Source: Mucilaginibacter ginsenosidivorans (GTDB taxonomy: Bacteria; Bacteroidota; Bacteroidia; Sphingobacteriales; Sphingobacteriaceae). From it: a stretch of 64,000 nt of DNA. The stretch lies in the NCBI RefSeq assembly GCF_007971025.1, contig NZ_CP042436.1:1860001-1924000 (forward strand), given 5' to 3'. The notes under the pieces were generated by a model. That model did no database searches. It was not told the origin of the DNA and saw only the letters and a list, made by a program, of their open reading frames with translations. The stretch's first letter is position 1; each line of letters starts with the position of its first letter. Shown here piece after piece: positions 26,011 to 34,126 of the stretch. Made by a program: the position numbers and the translations under genes.

Positions 26011-26018
26011 TAAAGCTA
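26011..26018 (-). promoter_or_regulatory. -7 element of the Fe-S/NrfD unit (TAGCTTTA)
   Basis: TAGCTTTA on the minus strand matches TAnnTTTG at 7 of 8 positions, 21 bp before the start codon at 25989. There is no good -33 element, as expected for an activated promoter. The Crp/Fnr-type box is centred 58.5 bp upstream of its 3' end. Confidence 0.5.
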
Positions 26019-26061
26019 TTTATGTGCGGGAACGTGTACCATGATACCACGCAGGTAAAAA

Positions 26062-26077
26062 AGTGACTGTCATCACA
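26062..26077 (-). promoter_or_regulatory. Crp/Fnr-type operator of the Fe-S/NrfD unit
   Basis: On the minus strand the site reads TGTGA-TGACAG-TCACT, a near-perfect inverted repeat (TGTGA-N6-TCACA less one base). It lies between the terminator of the upstream cytochrome gene and the first gene of the next unit. A second box with the same form lies before the other unit. Confidence 0.6.
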
Positions 26078-26125
26078 AAGTCAACTTTAATGTATATTAT
26101 TGATAATCAGACGTGTAAATAGAAA

Positions 26126-26146
26126 AACCCGGGCTATGCCGGGCTT
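26126..26146 (-). terminator. Terminator after cytochrome c gene
   Basis: Stem CCCGG/CCGGG (extended by flanking A-T pairs) with loop GCTATG, followed on the minus strand by a T run. It separates the cytochrome/barrel unit from the Fe-S/NrfD unit. Confidence 0.7.
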
Positions 26147-26170
26147 TTCGTCTATTATTTTGATAAGATA

Positions 26171-26578
26171 TTATTTTTTCAGCGTGCGGATAAAATTTAC
26201 CAGGCTCCACATATCATCCGGATCGGGGATCTTCTTTTTGAAACTTGGCATATCATCGCGCCCTTCAGATATCTTATAAAAGATCGACCCGTCGGACTGT
26301 GTTTGAGCAGCGCCTTTGGTCATATCCTCTGGTTGGGTTTTCAATTGAGCGGCCTTACTGCCGTCGCCCAAACCGGTTTTTCCATGGCACGATGCACAAT
26401 GCAGGTTCCATAAGGATTTACCGTTGGCTATTGATTCCTTGCTTGATTTTACAGGGTTCGGCATCTTGGCGTTCTTTTCAGGAACCGGCCAGGGTTTTGT
26501 TTGCTCCACGGTGGTGAATGCGACGCACATAACACTTGCCGCAATGGTGGAGGTAGCCAGCATTAATTTAATTTTCAT
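26171..26578 (-). CDS. Monohaem cytochrome c, periplasmic
   Basis: Signal peptide (MKIKLMLATSTIAASVMCVAF), then WNLHCASCHGKTGLGDG, the CXXCH haem c motif of a class I cytochrome. The axial Met is probably in GRDDMPSFKKK, and the C-terminal helix DDMWSLVNFIRTLKK is the usual last helix of the fold. At 135 aa it is a small soluble electron carrier. It is the last gene of its unit, 65 bp after the DUF5777 barrel. Confidence 0.92.
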   Translation of the reverse strand: MKIKLMLATSTIAASVMCVAFTTVEQTKPWPVPEKNAKMPNPVKSSKESIANGKSLWNLHCASCHGKTGLGDGSKAAQLKTQPEDMTKGAAQTQSDGSIFYKISEGRDDMPSFKKKIPDPDDMWSLVNFIRTLKK

Positions 26579-26643
26579 TGGATTTACGATTTAATATTGA
26601 ACAATGTTAAAATTACTTAAAATTTATTAGCAGTCACCTTTTT

Positions 26644-27615
26644 TTAATTCCATAACCTGGTGATATTAAATCCGATGACAAACTTTCCTCCTTTTACCTT
26701 CGTGCCGTCGGCCTGGGTATAGTTAAAGGCGCTGTTGGTATTAAACAGGTTGTTTTTTCCCGGATTTAACAGGGAGTAGTTGCCCATAAATATCTGGAAC
26801 GTGTGGCCGCTTGTGGCGAACTCAAACCCAAAGGATAAGTTTGGACTGGGGTTATTTGTGGCATGCTTTGTAATTGGTTGGTCGTAGTTCACCAATACAG
26901 CGGTTGCATCGCCCAATTTATACCTGCCGGAAACGGAAACCGCAAAGTGGTCGTGCTTCATTTCCTCGAAGATGGTTTGCCCTGTACTGTCATTTTTTGT
27001 ATAGTAACCGTTCACCGCATTTTGGTGCGTAATACTTGGCGCTACCTGCAGCGAAAATTTATCGGAGAACTTCCTGGCGATGATGATCTGGTTGAACGAT
27101 AGGAAACGGTCCGACTGGTGTGCAAACAAATCCTTGGTTGGGTCTTTCCTCGTGTCGTACGACAGATCGCCATAGTAGGTAATGCTGACGGGAGACTCGC
27201 CCGGTGTTTGTTTTATCAGCGCATATTTAGCGCTTACGTCCCAAAGTTCGTCATATTTATTGAGCCCAATACCCAGGTAAAGGTTATTGATCGGGGCGTA
27301 GCCAACGCCAATGCGTATGTTTGAGGAGGCATACAGTCCCCAAAGGTCGCTGTATCCTTTATCAACGGTTCCGAACCTGTGCTGGATATCCATTTCAAAA
27401 GTGCCTTTGAAAGGTACCATAACAGATTGATTGTCGATCAGCCAAATGCTTTGGAAGGTATTTTTTACCGGTTTTGCTTTAACCGGGGCCTCGGCTTCTT
27501 TTGTAGTAGCAGTGGTATCCTGGGCATATACGGCAGTCTCAAATGTTAAGATGCAACTGACCAGGCACGCACTCGCTGTTAGCAAGCGTTTTGCGAAATT
27601 TATTTTTGGTTTCAC
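26644..27615 (-). CDS. DUF5777 family outer-membrane beta-barrel protein
   Basis: A GTG at 27615 gives a proper signal peptide (VKPKINFAKRLLTASACLVSCILTFETAVYA); the TTG at 27636 would lengthen it without need. The mature protein has about 12 amphipathic strands (FEMDIQHRFGTV, NIRIGVGYAPINNLYLGIGLN, FLSFNQIIIARKFSDKFSLQVAP, LSFGFEFATSGHTFQIFMGN, KFVIGFNITRLWN) and ends in a strand with aromatic residues, as outer-membrane barrels do. DUF5777 is known in Bacteroidota near cytochrome and YceI genes (from memory). The sandwich position between cytochrome genes suggests a porin-like partner of them. Confidence 0.78.
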   Translation of the reverse strand: MKPKINFAKRLLTASACLVSCILTFETAVYAQDTTATTKEAEAPVKAKPVKNTFQSIWLIDNQSVMVPFKGTFEMDIQHRFGTVDKGYSDLWGLYASSNIRIGVGYAPINNLYLGIGLNKYDELWDVSAKYALIKQTPGESPVSITYYGDLSYDTRKDPTKDLFAHQSDRFLSFNQIIIARKFSDKFSLQVAPSITHQNAVNGYYTKNDSTGQTIFEEMKHDHFAVSVSGRYKLGDATAVLVNYDQPITKHATNNPSPNLSFGFEFATSGHTFQIFMGNYSLLNPGKNNLFNTNSAFNYTQADGTKVKGGKFVIGFNITRLWN

Positions 27616-27636
27616 GTTGTTTTGATTTAAGGTCAA

Positions 27637-28020
27637 TTAATTGTTTTTAGCGCCGGTTCTGATCCAGTCATAAACCTTTTGCCTGTCAGCGGCATTTGGA
27701 ATATGTACCTGCATGTCGCCATTGATCATGATATATAGTTCACTTTGATTCGGGATAAGCGTATTTACATACCCACCGCTAACAAGACTGTTATAGGATA
27801 CGCCTAATTCCAGGTCCGGCGCCTGGGCCCCGGCAACATGGCACCCAGATAAAGCGCAGTTCGTGCTTAAAAGGGGGGCAATATCTGTTTTAAAACTATA
27901 CTGCTTTGGCGGGCCGTTCGGATCGACCCCGGCTGCCGGAAGGATAACATCCTTATAGCACCCTGTAAATGCGATACCAACTGTAAAAAGCAGCCCTATG
28001 AATATGATTATCGGTTTCAT
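27637..28020 (-). CDS. Cytochrome c-like lipoprotein with CX4CH motif
   Basis: Lipobox VGIAFTGC gives a lipid anchor (27 residues before FKTDIAPLLSTNCALSGCHVAG). That segment holds Cys-X4-Cys-His, a longer spacing than the usual CXXCH, but CX4CH does bind haem in some known cytochromes. The C-terminal helix (NAADRQKVYDWIRTGAKNN) resembles the end of a small cytochrome c domain found in Bacteroidota and Planctomycetes. It could be haem-bearing or a haem-less relative. It stands 14 bp after the YceI gene and one base before the barrel ORF. Confidence 0.72.
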   Translation of the reverse strand: MKPIIIFIGLLFTVGIAFTGCYKDVILPAAGVDPNGPPKQYSFKTDIAPLLSTNCALSGCHVAGAQAPDLELGVSYNSLVSGGYVNTLIPNQSELYIMINGDMQVHIPNAADRQKVYDWIRTGAKNN

Positions 28021-28034
28021 GGTAATTAGGTTTA

Positions 28035-28829
28035 CTATTTATTATTAAAGTTTACATTCACCACTATGCTGATATTGTCGCCAACTTCGGTGTTGTTGAT
28101 GCCGAAATCAGCTTTGTTTATCTGGAATTCCAGTTTGAGACCAAAATCGCTGTAAGCACCGCCGGGAACAAGGGCCTCGGGGATATAGGACAATTTGCCT
28201 ACATATGTTTGGGTAGCCGGTGCCGACAACCCACCTTGCCAGGTAAAGCTGAATGTGGCGATGTAATCATTTGAAGTGGGATCAAATTCAACTTTGGTTG
28301 TTTTGATATGGGCAACATTTTGTACCGTAAGGTTTTGGGTGCCGGCTACGATAGCGGTGGTGCCAAAAGTGGTGATCAAACACCCTCCGTCGCGGCCTGG
28401 TTCTCCTGTATTAACCGTGTTAAGTTGAACGTATCCCGCAAAATGTGTTTTCTCCGGAGCGTTTTCGTAAAATGCCCATGAGGTATCAGGTACCGGTTGT
28501 TTGGTAGCGGAATAATTCTGCATCATTGCATCGGTAAGATTGGCCACCCCAAACTGGTTGAATTTCCCGGTCAGGTCGGCGCCTACTTCCAAAAATGGGC
28601 TCGACCAGTTTACCGCGCTGTGTACCTTATCGAATTTCCATTGTGTGGTATCGCCAATGGTGGTACCGGGCAAGTGTACGTGACTGCCGTGAGTGATTTT
28701 TACCGTGTTTGATACACCGGCTGGTAATGGGTCGTTTTTGTGTGTGCAACTGGCTATAACCCCATAGCCGCTAATGAGGATAAGGGCAAACATTAGCATT
28801 TTGTTATTGAAGCGTTTCATAAAAAGCAT
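28035..28829 (-). CDS. YceI-like lipoprotein
   Basis: Lipobox GVIASC with Lys-Asn following. The core TTQWKFDKVHSAVNWSSPF is the first strand of the YceI lipocalin-like fold, and DFGINNTEVGDNISIVVNV is its last. YceI-type proteins bind isoprenoid quinones or fatty amides. The insertion between strands (residues about 100-140) is long. Alternative ATG at 28820. It is the first gene of the cytochrome/barrel unit. Binding of a quinone is inference from the family. Confidence 0.82.
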   Translation of the reverse strand: MLFMKRFNNKMLMFALILISGYGVIASCTHKNDPLPAGVSNTVKITHGSHVHLPGTTIGDTTQWKFDKVHSAVNWSSPFLEVGADLTGKFNQFGVANLTDAMMQNYSATKQPVPDTSWAFYENAPEKTHFAGYVQLNTVNTGEPGRDGGCLITTFGTTAIVAGTQNLTVQNVAHIKTTKVEFDPTSNDYIATFSFTWQGGLSAPATQTYVGKLSYIPEALVPGGAYSDFGLKLEFQINKADFGINNTEVGDNISIVVNVNFNNK

Positions 28830-28863
28830 TTTTAAGTGGAAGAATTTTTAATTATCAACGAGT

Positions 28864-28871
28864 CAAAAGTA
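28864..28871 (-). promoter_or_regulatory. -7 element of the cytochrome/barrel unit (TACTTTTG)
   Basis: TACTTTTG on the minus strand fully matches TAnnTTTG, 35 bp before the YceI start codon. The Crp/Fnr-type box is centred 58.5 bp upstream of its 3' end, the same as in the second unit. Confidence 0.55.
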
Positions 28872-28914
28872 TCGGGAAGAATTTGACAATTCTATGAGCC
28901 TAATCAGACAATAG

Positions 28915-28930
28915 AATGATATAAATCACA
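28915..28930 (-). promoter_or_regulatory. Crp/Fnr-type operator of the cytochrome/barrel unit
   Basis: On the minus strand TGTGA-TTTATA-TCATT. The inner part TGAT-ATAA-ATCA (plus strand) also fits an Fnr box. It is aligned with the site at 26062 in both halves (TGTGAT....TCA.T). Confidence 0.6.
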
Positions 28931-29034
28931 TTATCGGGGAAATTATACGTGATGTTTTTAAATTTAATATGCTGTTTTTCAGAATAATATGAAAAATTTT
29001 CATGCTCCGGCACAGTACGGCGCCGGCTAGTTGA

Positions 29035-29559
29035 TCAAGCGCTTGCCCGCTTGTTGGAACGGCTAAACAAGGGGTAGACGAGCGCCAAAAAGAAGAGAGC
29101 AGCGATGTTGAGAACTATGCTTGCCGCATATACTTTCATGTCGTTTTTTATGATGTCGCTGTTAACGGATGAAGAGGATAATTGTACGAACAGGTCGCTT
29201 ACGAGGAAGAAGAAAAACACGAGGCTGTGCACCAGGCTCAGGGCCTTTTTTTTGCTTACAGCCGGTATCCAGAAAAGAATAGCAAGCAATGCCCAGGTTA
29301 TTAACCATGGCCGCTGTATAGCCTGCTTTATATGTTCGATGGAGTAATCGGGATATAGTTTTTTGAATAGGAAGCCGAGGAACAGTATGCCAACCAGTGC
29401 ATAGGAAAATGGCAATAGCGCTACCAGCCTTTTTGTGAACTTCCCCTGTAGCGGCCGGGTGTCGGCTAAAAACAATATTATGCTGTAAATTATCGCATAG
29501 CCCGAGAAGAAACCCATCAATTCAAGCTGCTGGAGGTACACAAAAAAATTTTTGTCCAT
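29035..29559 (-). CDS. Hypothetical integral membrane protein
   Basis: A 174-aa protein with four or five hydrophobic helices: GFFSGYAIIYSIILFLAD, LVALLPFSYALVGILFLGFLF, WLITWALLAILFWIPAV, LVHSLVFFFFLVSDLFV, IVLNIAALFFLALVYPLF. Basic C-terminus (RSNKRASA). No family recognised. It is upstream of, and in the same direction as, the cytochrome unit, but 205 bp separate them and the cytochrome promoter lies in the gap. Confidence 0.65.
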   Translation of the reverse strand: MDKNFFVYLQQLELMGFFSGYAIIYSIILFLADTRPLQGKFTKRLVALLPFSYALVGILFLGFLFKKLYPDYSIEHIKQAIQRPWLITWALLAILFWIPAVSKKKALSLVHSLVFFFFLVSDLFVQLSSSSVNSDIIKNDMKVYAASIVLNIAALFFLALVYPLFSRSNKRASA

Positions 29560-29724
29560 AACATAAAGTTATTGTAAAGCTGCCGAATTTCAACAGGGCC
29601 CTACTGGTCACTAAATGCCGCTAAATTATCCGTGTTGCGGCTGGCTAAACATGACGGAGATCATTATATAAGATGATTTGTGTGTGAACGCTTAATTAAT
29701 GACGCTGTAATCAGCGAAAAAGAA

Positions 29725-29750
29725 AAGGCCCCGGGGTTTTCCGGGGCCTT
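29725..29750 (-). terminator. Terminator of aminopeptidase operon
   Basis: A 10-bp perfect stem AAGGCCCCGG / CCGGGGCCTT around a GGTTTT loop, with T-rich flank on the minus strand. It lies 33 bp behind the M1 aminopeptidase. Confidence 0.85.
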
Positions 29751-29782
29751 AAACTTGTCCTTGGTAATATGAACGTTAACGC

Positions 29783-32281
29783 TTATTTGGCGTCCTTCAC
29801 TTCTTTTGCTGCATCGTCAGCAACTTTGGCCGAAGCGGCATCGTTCATCTTAGCGCGGTCGTCCTTAATATTGTTTAGCATGTTGATAATAAAAGGGCCC
29901 ACACCGCCAAATTTCTTGTATTTGATACCCAGTGCTTTTATTTCATTTATCCCCTGCTGTGCGAACTCCGGGCTTTTTACTTTCCCCGTCATTGCGCCGA
30001 AATTCCGTATCATCCCGAACTTTGTGTTAACATCGCCCGCGGTAAATTTATCATAAACAAACGGCCACGCTTCGGAGCTTCCGTTGGTTGCAAAAACGGT
30101 TATCATGGCCTGTGTAAGTGCACCAAGGTTATCCTTTTCAAAACCTTTAGCCAGCGTTAAGGCCTGTAGCGAATCGATACCATTTATAGCGGTAAGTGCG
30201 GCGCCCTGTACGGCGTACGACTGGCTGCCAATGGCATCTTTGTAGATATTCATATAGGCCGGGTCCTTCAGCTTGCCCAGTGCGGTGAGTGCCGCCGCGC
30301 GTACCAGTGTGTTCGCATCGCTTTTTGCCAGGGCGGTCAATATTGGCAGGGCGGCATCGTGTACAGCCTGGTTGTTCATTTTCAAGGCCCTTACGGTTTT
30401 TAAGCGTAAGCCATAGTACTTATCTTTAAGCGCGGCCAATATTACTTTTTGCCCGGCCGCTTCAGTTTCTTTTGATTGTGCCGCTTCAATGGCCTCAAAC
30501 CGGTCCATATAAAGTGGGGCGTTGAAGTACTGGAACGCAAATTCATCCAGCGGCTTGTTATCTGTTTTTTTGCAAAGAATGATCTTGTCGCCGTCAAAAT
30601 TTACCAGGTCGGGCTTAGATGCTACCTGGAAGGTTAGCGTATCTTCTTTGCCGTTCACCCAAACTTTATGGCGCTCTTTTTTGCCGCCTGCATAAATGTC
30701 CACAGCCAGCGGAATGCTAAATATTTGCCCGTCCTGCTTTTGTTTCACGTATACCGTCTCGGTTTTGCTGGCATCATCCCATTTGTAACTGATATCAAAT
30801 ACCGGGTGGCCTGCGCCGTAATACCACTGGTTAAAGAACCAGTTCAGGTCGCGGCCGCTGGCCTGCTCCAATGCCAGGCGCAATTGCTGCGCCTCGCCAT
30901 TTTTAAAGGCATTAGTTTTCAGGTAAATATTTAAGCCTTTGTAGAAAGCGTCTTTACCTAAATAATTACGTAGCATGTTCAGGATACGGCCGCCTTTCTG
31001 GTAGGTCACATCATCAAACACATCTTCCTTATCCACATAATAAAAACGCACCAGGTCCTTATCCGCCGCGGCGGGGTCGCCAAGATATTGTGCCATGTCC
31101 TGGTGGTTCTGGTCGTCGGCAACATCCTGGCCGTATTTATGTTCGGCCCAAAGCACCTCGCTGAAGTTTGCGAATGACTCGTTAACGGTCAGGTTGCTCC
31201 AGCTTTCGCAGGTCACATAATCGCCGAACCACTGGTGAAACAGCTCGTGAGCAATAGTGCTCATGCCGAAATCATAGTAGCTATCCAGCAACTGGCGTTT
31301 GGTTTGGTTCTCAAATTCGCCATGCAGGGTAGCTGTTGTATTTTCCATAGCGCCGCTCACGTAATCGCGTACTACTATCTGCGAATATTTATTCCAGGGG
31401 TAGTCGACGCCGGTCAGTTTCGAGTAGAACTCGATCATCTCAGGTGTCAGCCCAAAAATATCTTTGGCATAAGGTGCATATTTGGGCTCCATGTAATAGT
31501 TCACCTCTTTGTTGCGCCAGTGATCGCGGTATATTTTAAAATCGCCCACGGCCATCATAAACAGGTAAGTAGAGTGCGGCAGGTCCATTTTCCAGGTATC
31601 GGTTCGGGTGCCGTCGGCATTTTTCTTCTGCGATACCAGTTTACCGTTCGACAGCGTAACGTATTTCGACTGCACGGTCATGCTGATCTCGTCAGTGGTT
31701 TTTTGCTCGGGCCTGTCAATCGTCGGGAACCATGCCGACGAACCTTCGGTTTCGCCCTGCGTCCATATCTGGATAGGTTTGTCTTTTTCAGTGCCGTCAG
31801 GGTTGATAAAGTACAAACCCTTTGCATCGTTAATAGCAGCGCTTCCCTTTACTTTAAGCTCGTTCGGTTTCGATGTATAGTCGATGTAGATGACATACGA
31901 TTCGTTATTGTGATAAACTTTGTCGAGTTGAATGTTCAGGCTCAGGCTATCGTCGTATTTATACTTCAACGGCACATTTTTGCCATTTTTTACTACCGAT
32001 ATATTTTTTATATCCATGCCCTTTGCATCCAGCCTCAGACTGTCGGTAGGGTAAAAATGTGGCTTAAAAGTGGCCCATTCTTTACCGTACATGTATCGTT
32101 TTTTGTAATCGAAGCGCACATCGAGTTTGGTATGTATCACATCGTTTATCCTGGCCGGGGTCGCACGGTAAATCTTTAACCGGGCGCTGTCGGACGATGC
32201 TTGTTGCGCATACGATGCCGTCAGGCTTGCGGCAAGTATGCCTGTAAGCGCAATTTTTGAAAGCGTTTTAAAATTTATCAT
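29783..32281 (-). CDS. M1 family metallo-aminopeptidase
   Basis: An 832-aa exported peptidase (signal peptide ending in SYAQQ). The exopeptidase motif GAMEN and the zinc site HELFHQ (His345, Glu346, His349) with Glu368 in VNES form HEXXH-X18-E, the M1 signature. An N-terminal beta-saddle precedes the catalytic domain, and the C-terminus is a HEAT-like helical repeat (ALTALGKLKDPAYM, AALTAINGIDSLQAL). It removes N-terminal residues from peptides in the periplasm. It is the second gene of an operon with a prolidase-like amidohydrolase (9-bp gap). Confidence 0.94.
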   Translation of the reverse strand: MINFKTLSKIALTGILAASLTASYAQQASSDSARLKIYRATPARINDVIHTKLDVRFDYKKRYMYGKEWATFKPHFYPTDSLRLDAKGMDIKNISVVKNGKNVPLKYKYDDSLSLNIQLDKVYHNNESYVIYIDYTSKPNELKVKGSAAINDAKGLYFINPDGTEKDKPIQIWTQGETEGSSAWFPTIDRPEQKTTDEISMTVQSKYVTLSNGKLVSQKKNADGTRTDTWKMDLPHSTYLFMMAVGDFKIYRDHWRNKEVNYYMEPKYAPYAKDIFGLTPEMIEFYSKLTGVDYPWNKYSQIVVRDYVSGAMENTTATLHGEFENQTKRQLLDSYYDFGMSTIAHELFHQWFGDYVTCESWSNLTVNESFANFSEVLWAEHKYGQDVADDQNHQDMAQYLGDPAAADKDLVRFYYVDKEDVFDDVTYQKGGRILNMLRNYLGKDAFYKGLNIYLKTNAFKNGEAQQLRLALEQASGRDLNWFFNQWYYGAGHPVFDISYKWDDASKTETVYVKQKQDGQIFSIPLAVDIYAGGKKERHKVWVNGKEDTLTFQVASKPDLVNFDGDKIILCKKTDNKPLDEFAFQYFNAPLYMDRFEAIEAAQSKETEAAGQKVILAALKDKYYGLRLKTVRALKMNNQAVHDAALPILTALAKSDANTLVRAAALTALGKLKDPAYMNIYKDAIGSQSYAVQGAALTAINGIDSLQALTLAKGFEKDNLGALTQAMITVFATNGSSEAWPFVYDKFTAGDVNTKFGMIRNFGAMTGKVKSPEFAQQGINEIKALGIKYKKFGGVGPFIINMLNNIKDDRAKMNDAASAKVADDAAKEVKDAK

Positions 32282-32290
32282 GTTTTGTAA

Positions 32291-33571
32291 TTATTGGTTA
32301 GTATAAGTTTTTCCATCCTTCATTACGAAGGCTATATTTCTCATTGTTTTTATATCTGTAAGGGGATCGCCGTCAACGGCAACTATATCGGCAAATTTGC
32401 CTTTGCTGATGCTGCCTACCTTCGTACTCATACCTAACAGATCCGCAGCATTGGCGGTAGCGGCCTTGATAGCCTCCATCGGTGGCATACCAGCTTCCAC
32501 CATATATTGGAATTCGATGGCGTTTTTACCGTGGGCGTACACCCCGGCATCGGTGCCGAAGGCTATTTTTACACCTGATTTATAAGCTCGCCCGAAAGTG
32601 GCTTGTATCTGTGTTCCCACCTCTATCGCCTTGCGTTTGATAACCGGCGGAAAATAACCTTCTATTTTTGCCGAATCGGCTACGGATTTGCCCGCTATAA
32701 TTGTGGGAACAAGATAGGTTCCATATTTTTTGGCCAATTCAAAATCCTCGTCGTTCATAAAGGTGCCATGCTCTATTGATGTAACTCCACCTAAAATAGC
32801 TCTCCGGATACCTTCGGCGCCGTGTGCGTGGCAGGCTACCCGCAGCCCGTAATCTTTGGCTGTTTCCACAACGGCTTTTATTTCGTCGATACTCATTTGT
32901 GCACCGGAACCTTCCTCGCTCAGGTCGAGTACGCCGCCGGTTGAGGCTATTTTGATCACATCCGATCCGCGTTTGAATTGCAAACGAACTGCTTTGATGA
33001 GTTCATCGCGGCCATCGGCAACACCATCGTCCGGCCCCATTTTATGGTTGAACACATCGTCCCTGAAGCCTACTGATGGGTCCATGTGTCCACCGCTGCC
33101 GGATATGGCCCGCCCGGCAGTGATAATACGCGGACCATCGACCAACCCTTGCTTCACCGCCTTGCGCAGGCTGATGTTTACACCTGTACCTCCAAGATCG
33201 CGAACGGTGGTGAAGCCCGCCATCAACGTTCTTTTTGCATAAACAGCAGCGTGATAAGCAATATCGGCATCGGTAAATGTGAACCCCTCGACGATAGAGT
33301 TTTTGCTGCCCTGGCTTTCGAGGTGCACATGGCAATCGATCAGTCCGGGCATTACGGTTTTATTTTTCAGGTCGATGATCTTATCGGATGATCCGCCGTT
33401 CGTATATCCTTTTTGAATATCGGCGATAAGGTTTCCCTCGATAACAATTGTCACTTCCGTTTGTGGTTTATCGGCTATGCCATCTATCAATTTTCCGCAT
33501 TGGATATAAGTTTTTTGCGCAAAGGCAGCCGAGCTGAATAACAGCACGATGAGGAAAAAGAGTCTTTTCAT
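32291..33571 (-). CDS. Exported amidohydrolase (Xaa-Pro dipeptidase-like)
   Basis: Signal peptide (MKRLFFLIVLLFSSAAFAQ), then an amidohydrolase TIM barrel with flanking beta-sandwich. Metal ligands: DCHVHLE (His-x-His), a Lys in VIKIASTGG (candidate carbamylated Lys), HAHGAEG, SIEHGT and FGTDAGVYAHG (Asp). The set is that of prolidase-type/imidazolonepropionase-related amidohydrolases that hydrolyse Xaa-Pro or N-acyl amino acids. Upstream partner of the M1 aminopeptidase, so both act in periplasmic peptide degradation. Confidence 0.88.
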   Translation of the reverse strand: MKRLFFLIVLLFSSAAFAQKTYIQCGKLIDGIADKPQTEVTIVIEGNLIADIQKGYTNGGSSDKIIDLKNKTVMPGLIDCHVHLESQGSKNSIVEGFTFTDADIAYHAAVYAKRTLMAGFTTVRDLGGTGVNISLRKAVKQGLVDGPRIITAGRAISGSGGHMDPSVGFRDDVFNHKMGPDDGVADGRDELIKAVRLQFKRGSDVIKIASTGGVLDLSEEGSGAQMSIDEIKAVVETAKDYGLRVACHAHGAEGIRRAILGGVTSIEHGTFMNDEDFELAKKYGTYLVPTIIAGKSVADSAKIEGYFPPVIKRKAIEVGTQIQATFGRAYKSGVKIAFGTDAGVYAHGKNAIEFQYMVEAGMPPMEAIKAATANAADLLGMSTKVGSISKGKFADIVAVDGDPLTDIKTMRNIAFVMKDGKTYTNQ

Positions 33572-33846
33572 CTATGGATCAGTTAATGTTCAGCTAAGTT
33601 AGAAAAGTTTTCATTCAAAAAACCTCAGACGCAGCGCCGCTACGATGTGTTACAATCCCTCATGTAAAAAGGTGATATTCACTCATAATAAAGCGGCGAG
33701 GTTTTCAAAACCGCACACTGTCTGTCCGTATTCGTACAGTAATGATGTATCTTATTTTGCAAATTATTGATAGTCAAATTATTAAAACTTGGCATGTGTT
33801 TTATTGCCTGTAACCCAGGGGATGAAAAAGCTGCTCCGGGCTTAGT

Positions 33847-34059
33847 ATGGATCCTGAAGATGAAATGTGGAAGCGCCTGGCTGATAAGCTGGCCAGCGAA
33901 GCTACTGAAGATGAATTGCGTGAACTGGACGAATTGCTGCGGCGAAACCCGGGAATGCGTGACCGTGCAAACCAGGTATTTGAATGGTGGCAAACCGCAC
34001 AAGGGCAGAAACAGTATGACGAACGGCTTTTTGAAAAGATACTTGAACGAATAAGTTAG
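33847..34059 (+). CDS. Small acidic protein, anti-sigma N-terminal-like
   Basis: A 70-aa wholly helical protein. The segment KLASEATEDELRELDELLRRNPGMRDRA has the form of the cytoplasmic N-terminal domain of FecR-type anti-sigma factors (L-[SA]-x-EAT-x-[DE]-E-L-x-E-L-x-x-L-L-x-x-N-P), but no membrane helix or FecR domain follows. Start ATG 33847. It is 67 bp before an FtsX/MacB-like permease. The longer overlapping frame at 33767 is a shadow. A stand-alone regulator or adaptor is possible. A related motif occurs at 58686-59027. Confidence 0.6.
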   Translation: MDPEDEMWKRLADKLASEATEDELRELDELLRRNPGMRDRANQVFEWWQTAQGQKQYDERLFEKILERIS

Positions 34060-34126
34060 TGATGCTAAGCCATTACAGCGGGCTGTAATGAACGATTGAA
34101 CCAATTAACAGCTAAACCAACAGACT

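Noticed and set aside
31235..32179. A 314-codon open frame on the plus strand
   Set aside because: It is antisense to the M1 aminopeptidase, whose HEXXH-X18-E site and signal peptide are intact; the antisense product looks like random His/Val/Phe-rich sequence.
33767..34054. A 95-aa plus-strand frame before the FtsX-like gene
   Set aside because: It overlaps the 70-aa acidic protein in another frame. The 70-aa frame has the helical anti-sigma-like motif; the 95-aa one has no pattern and many Cys/Trp.
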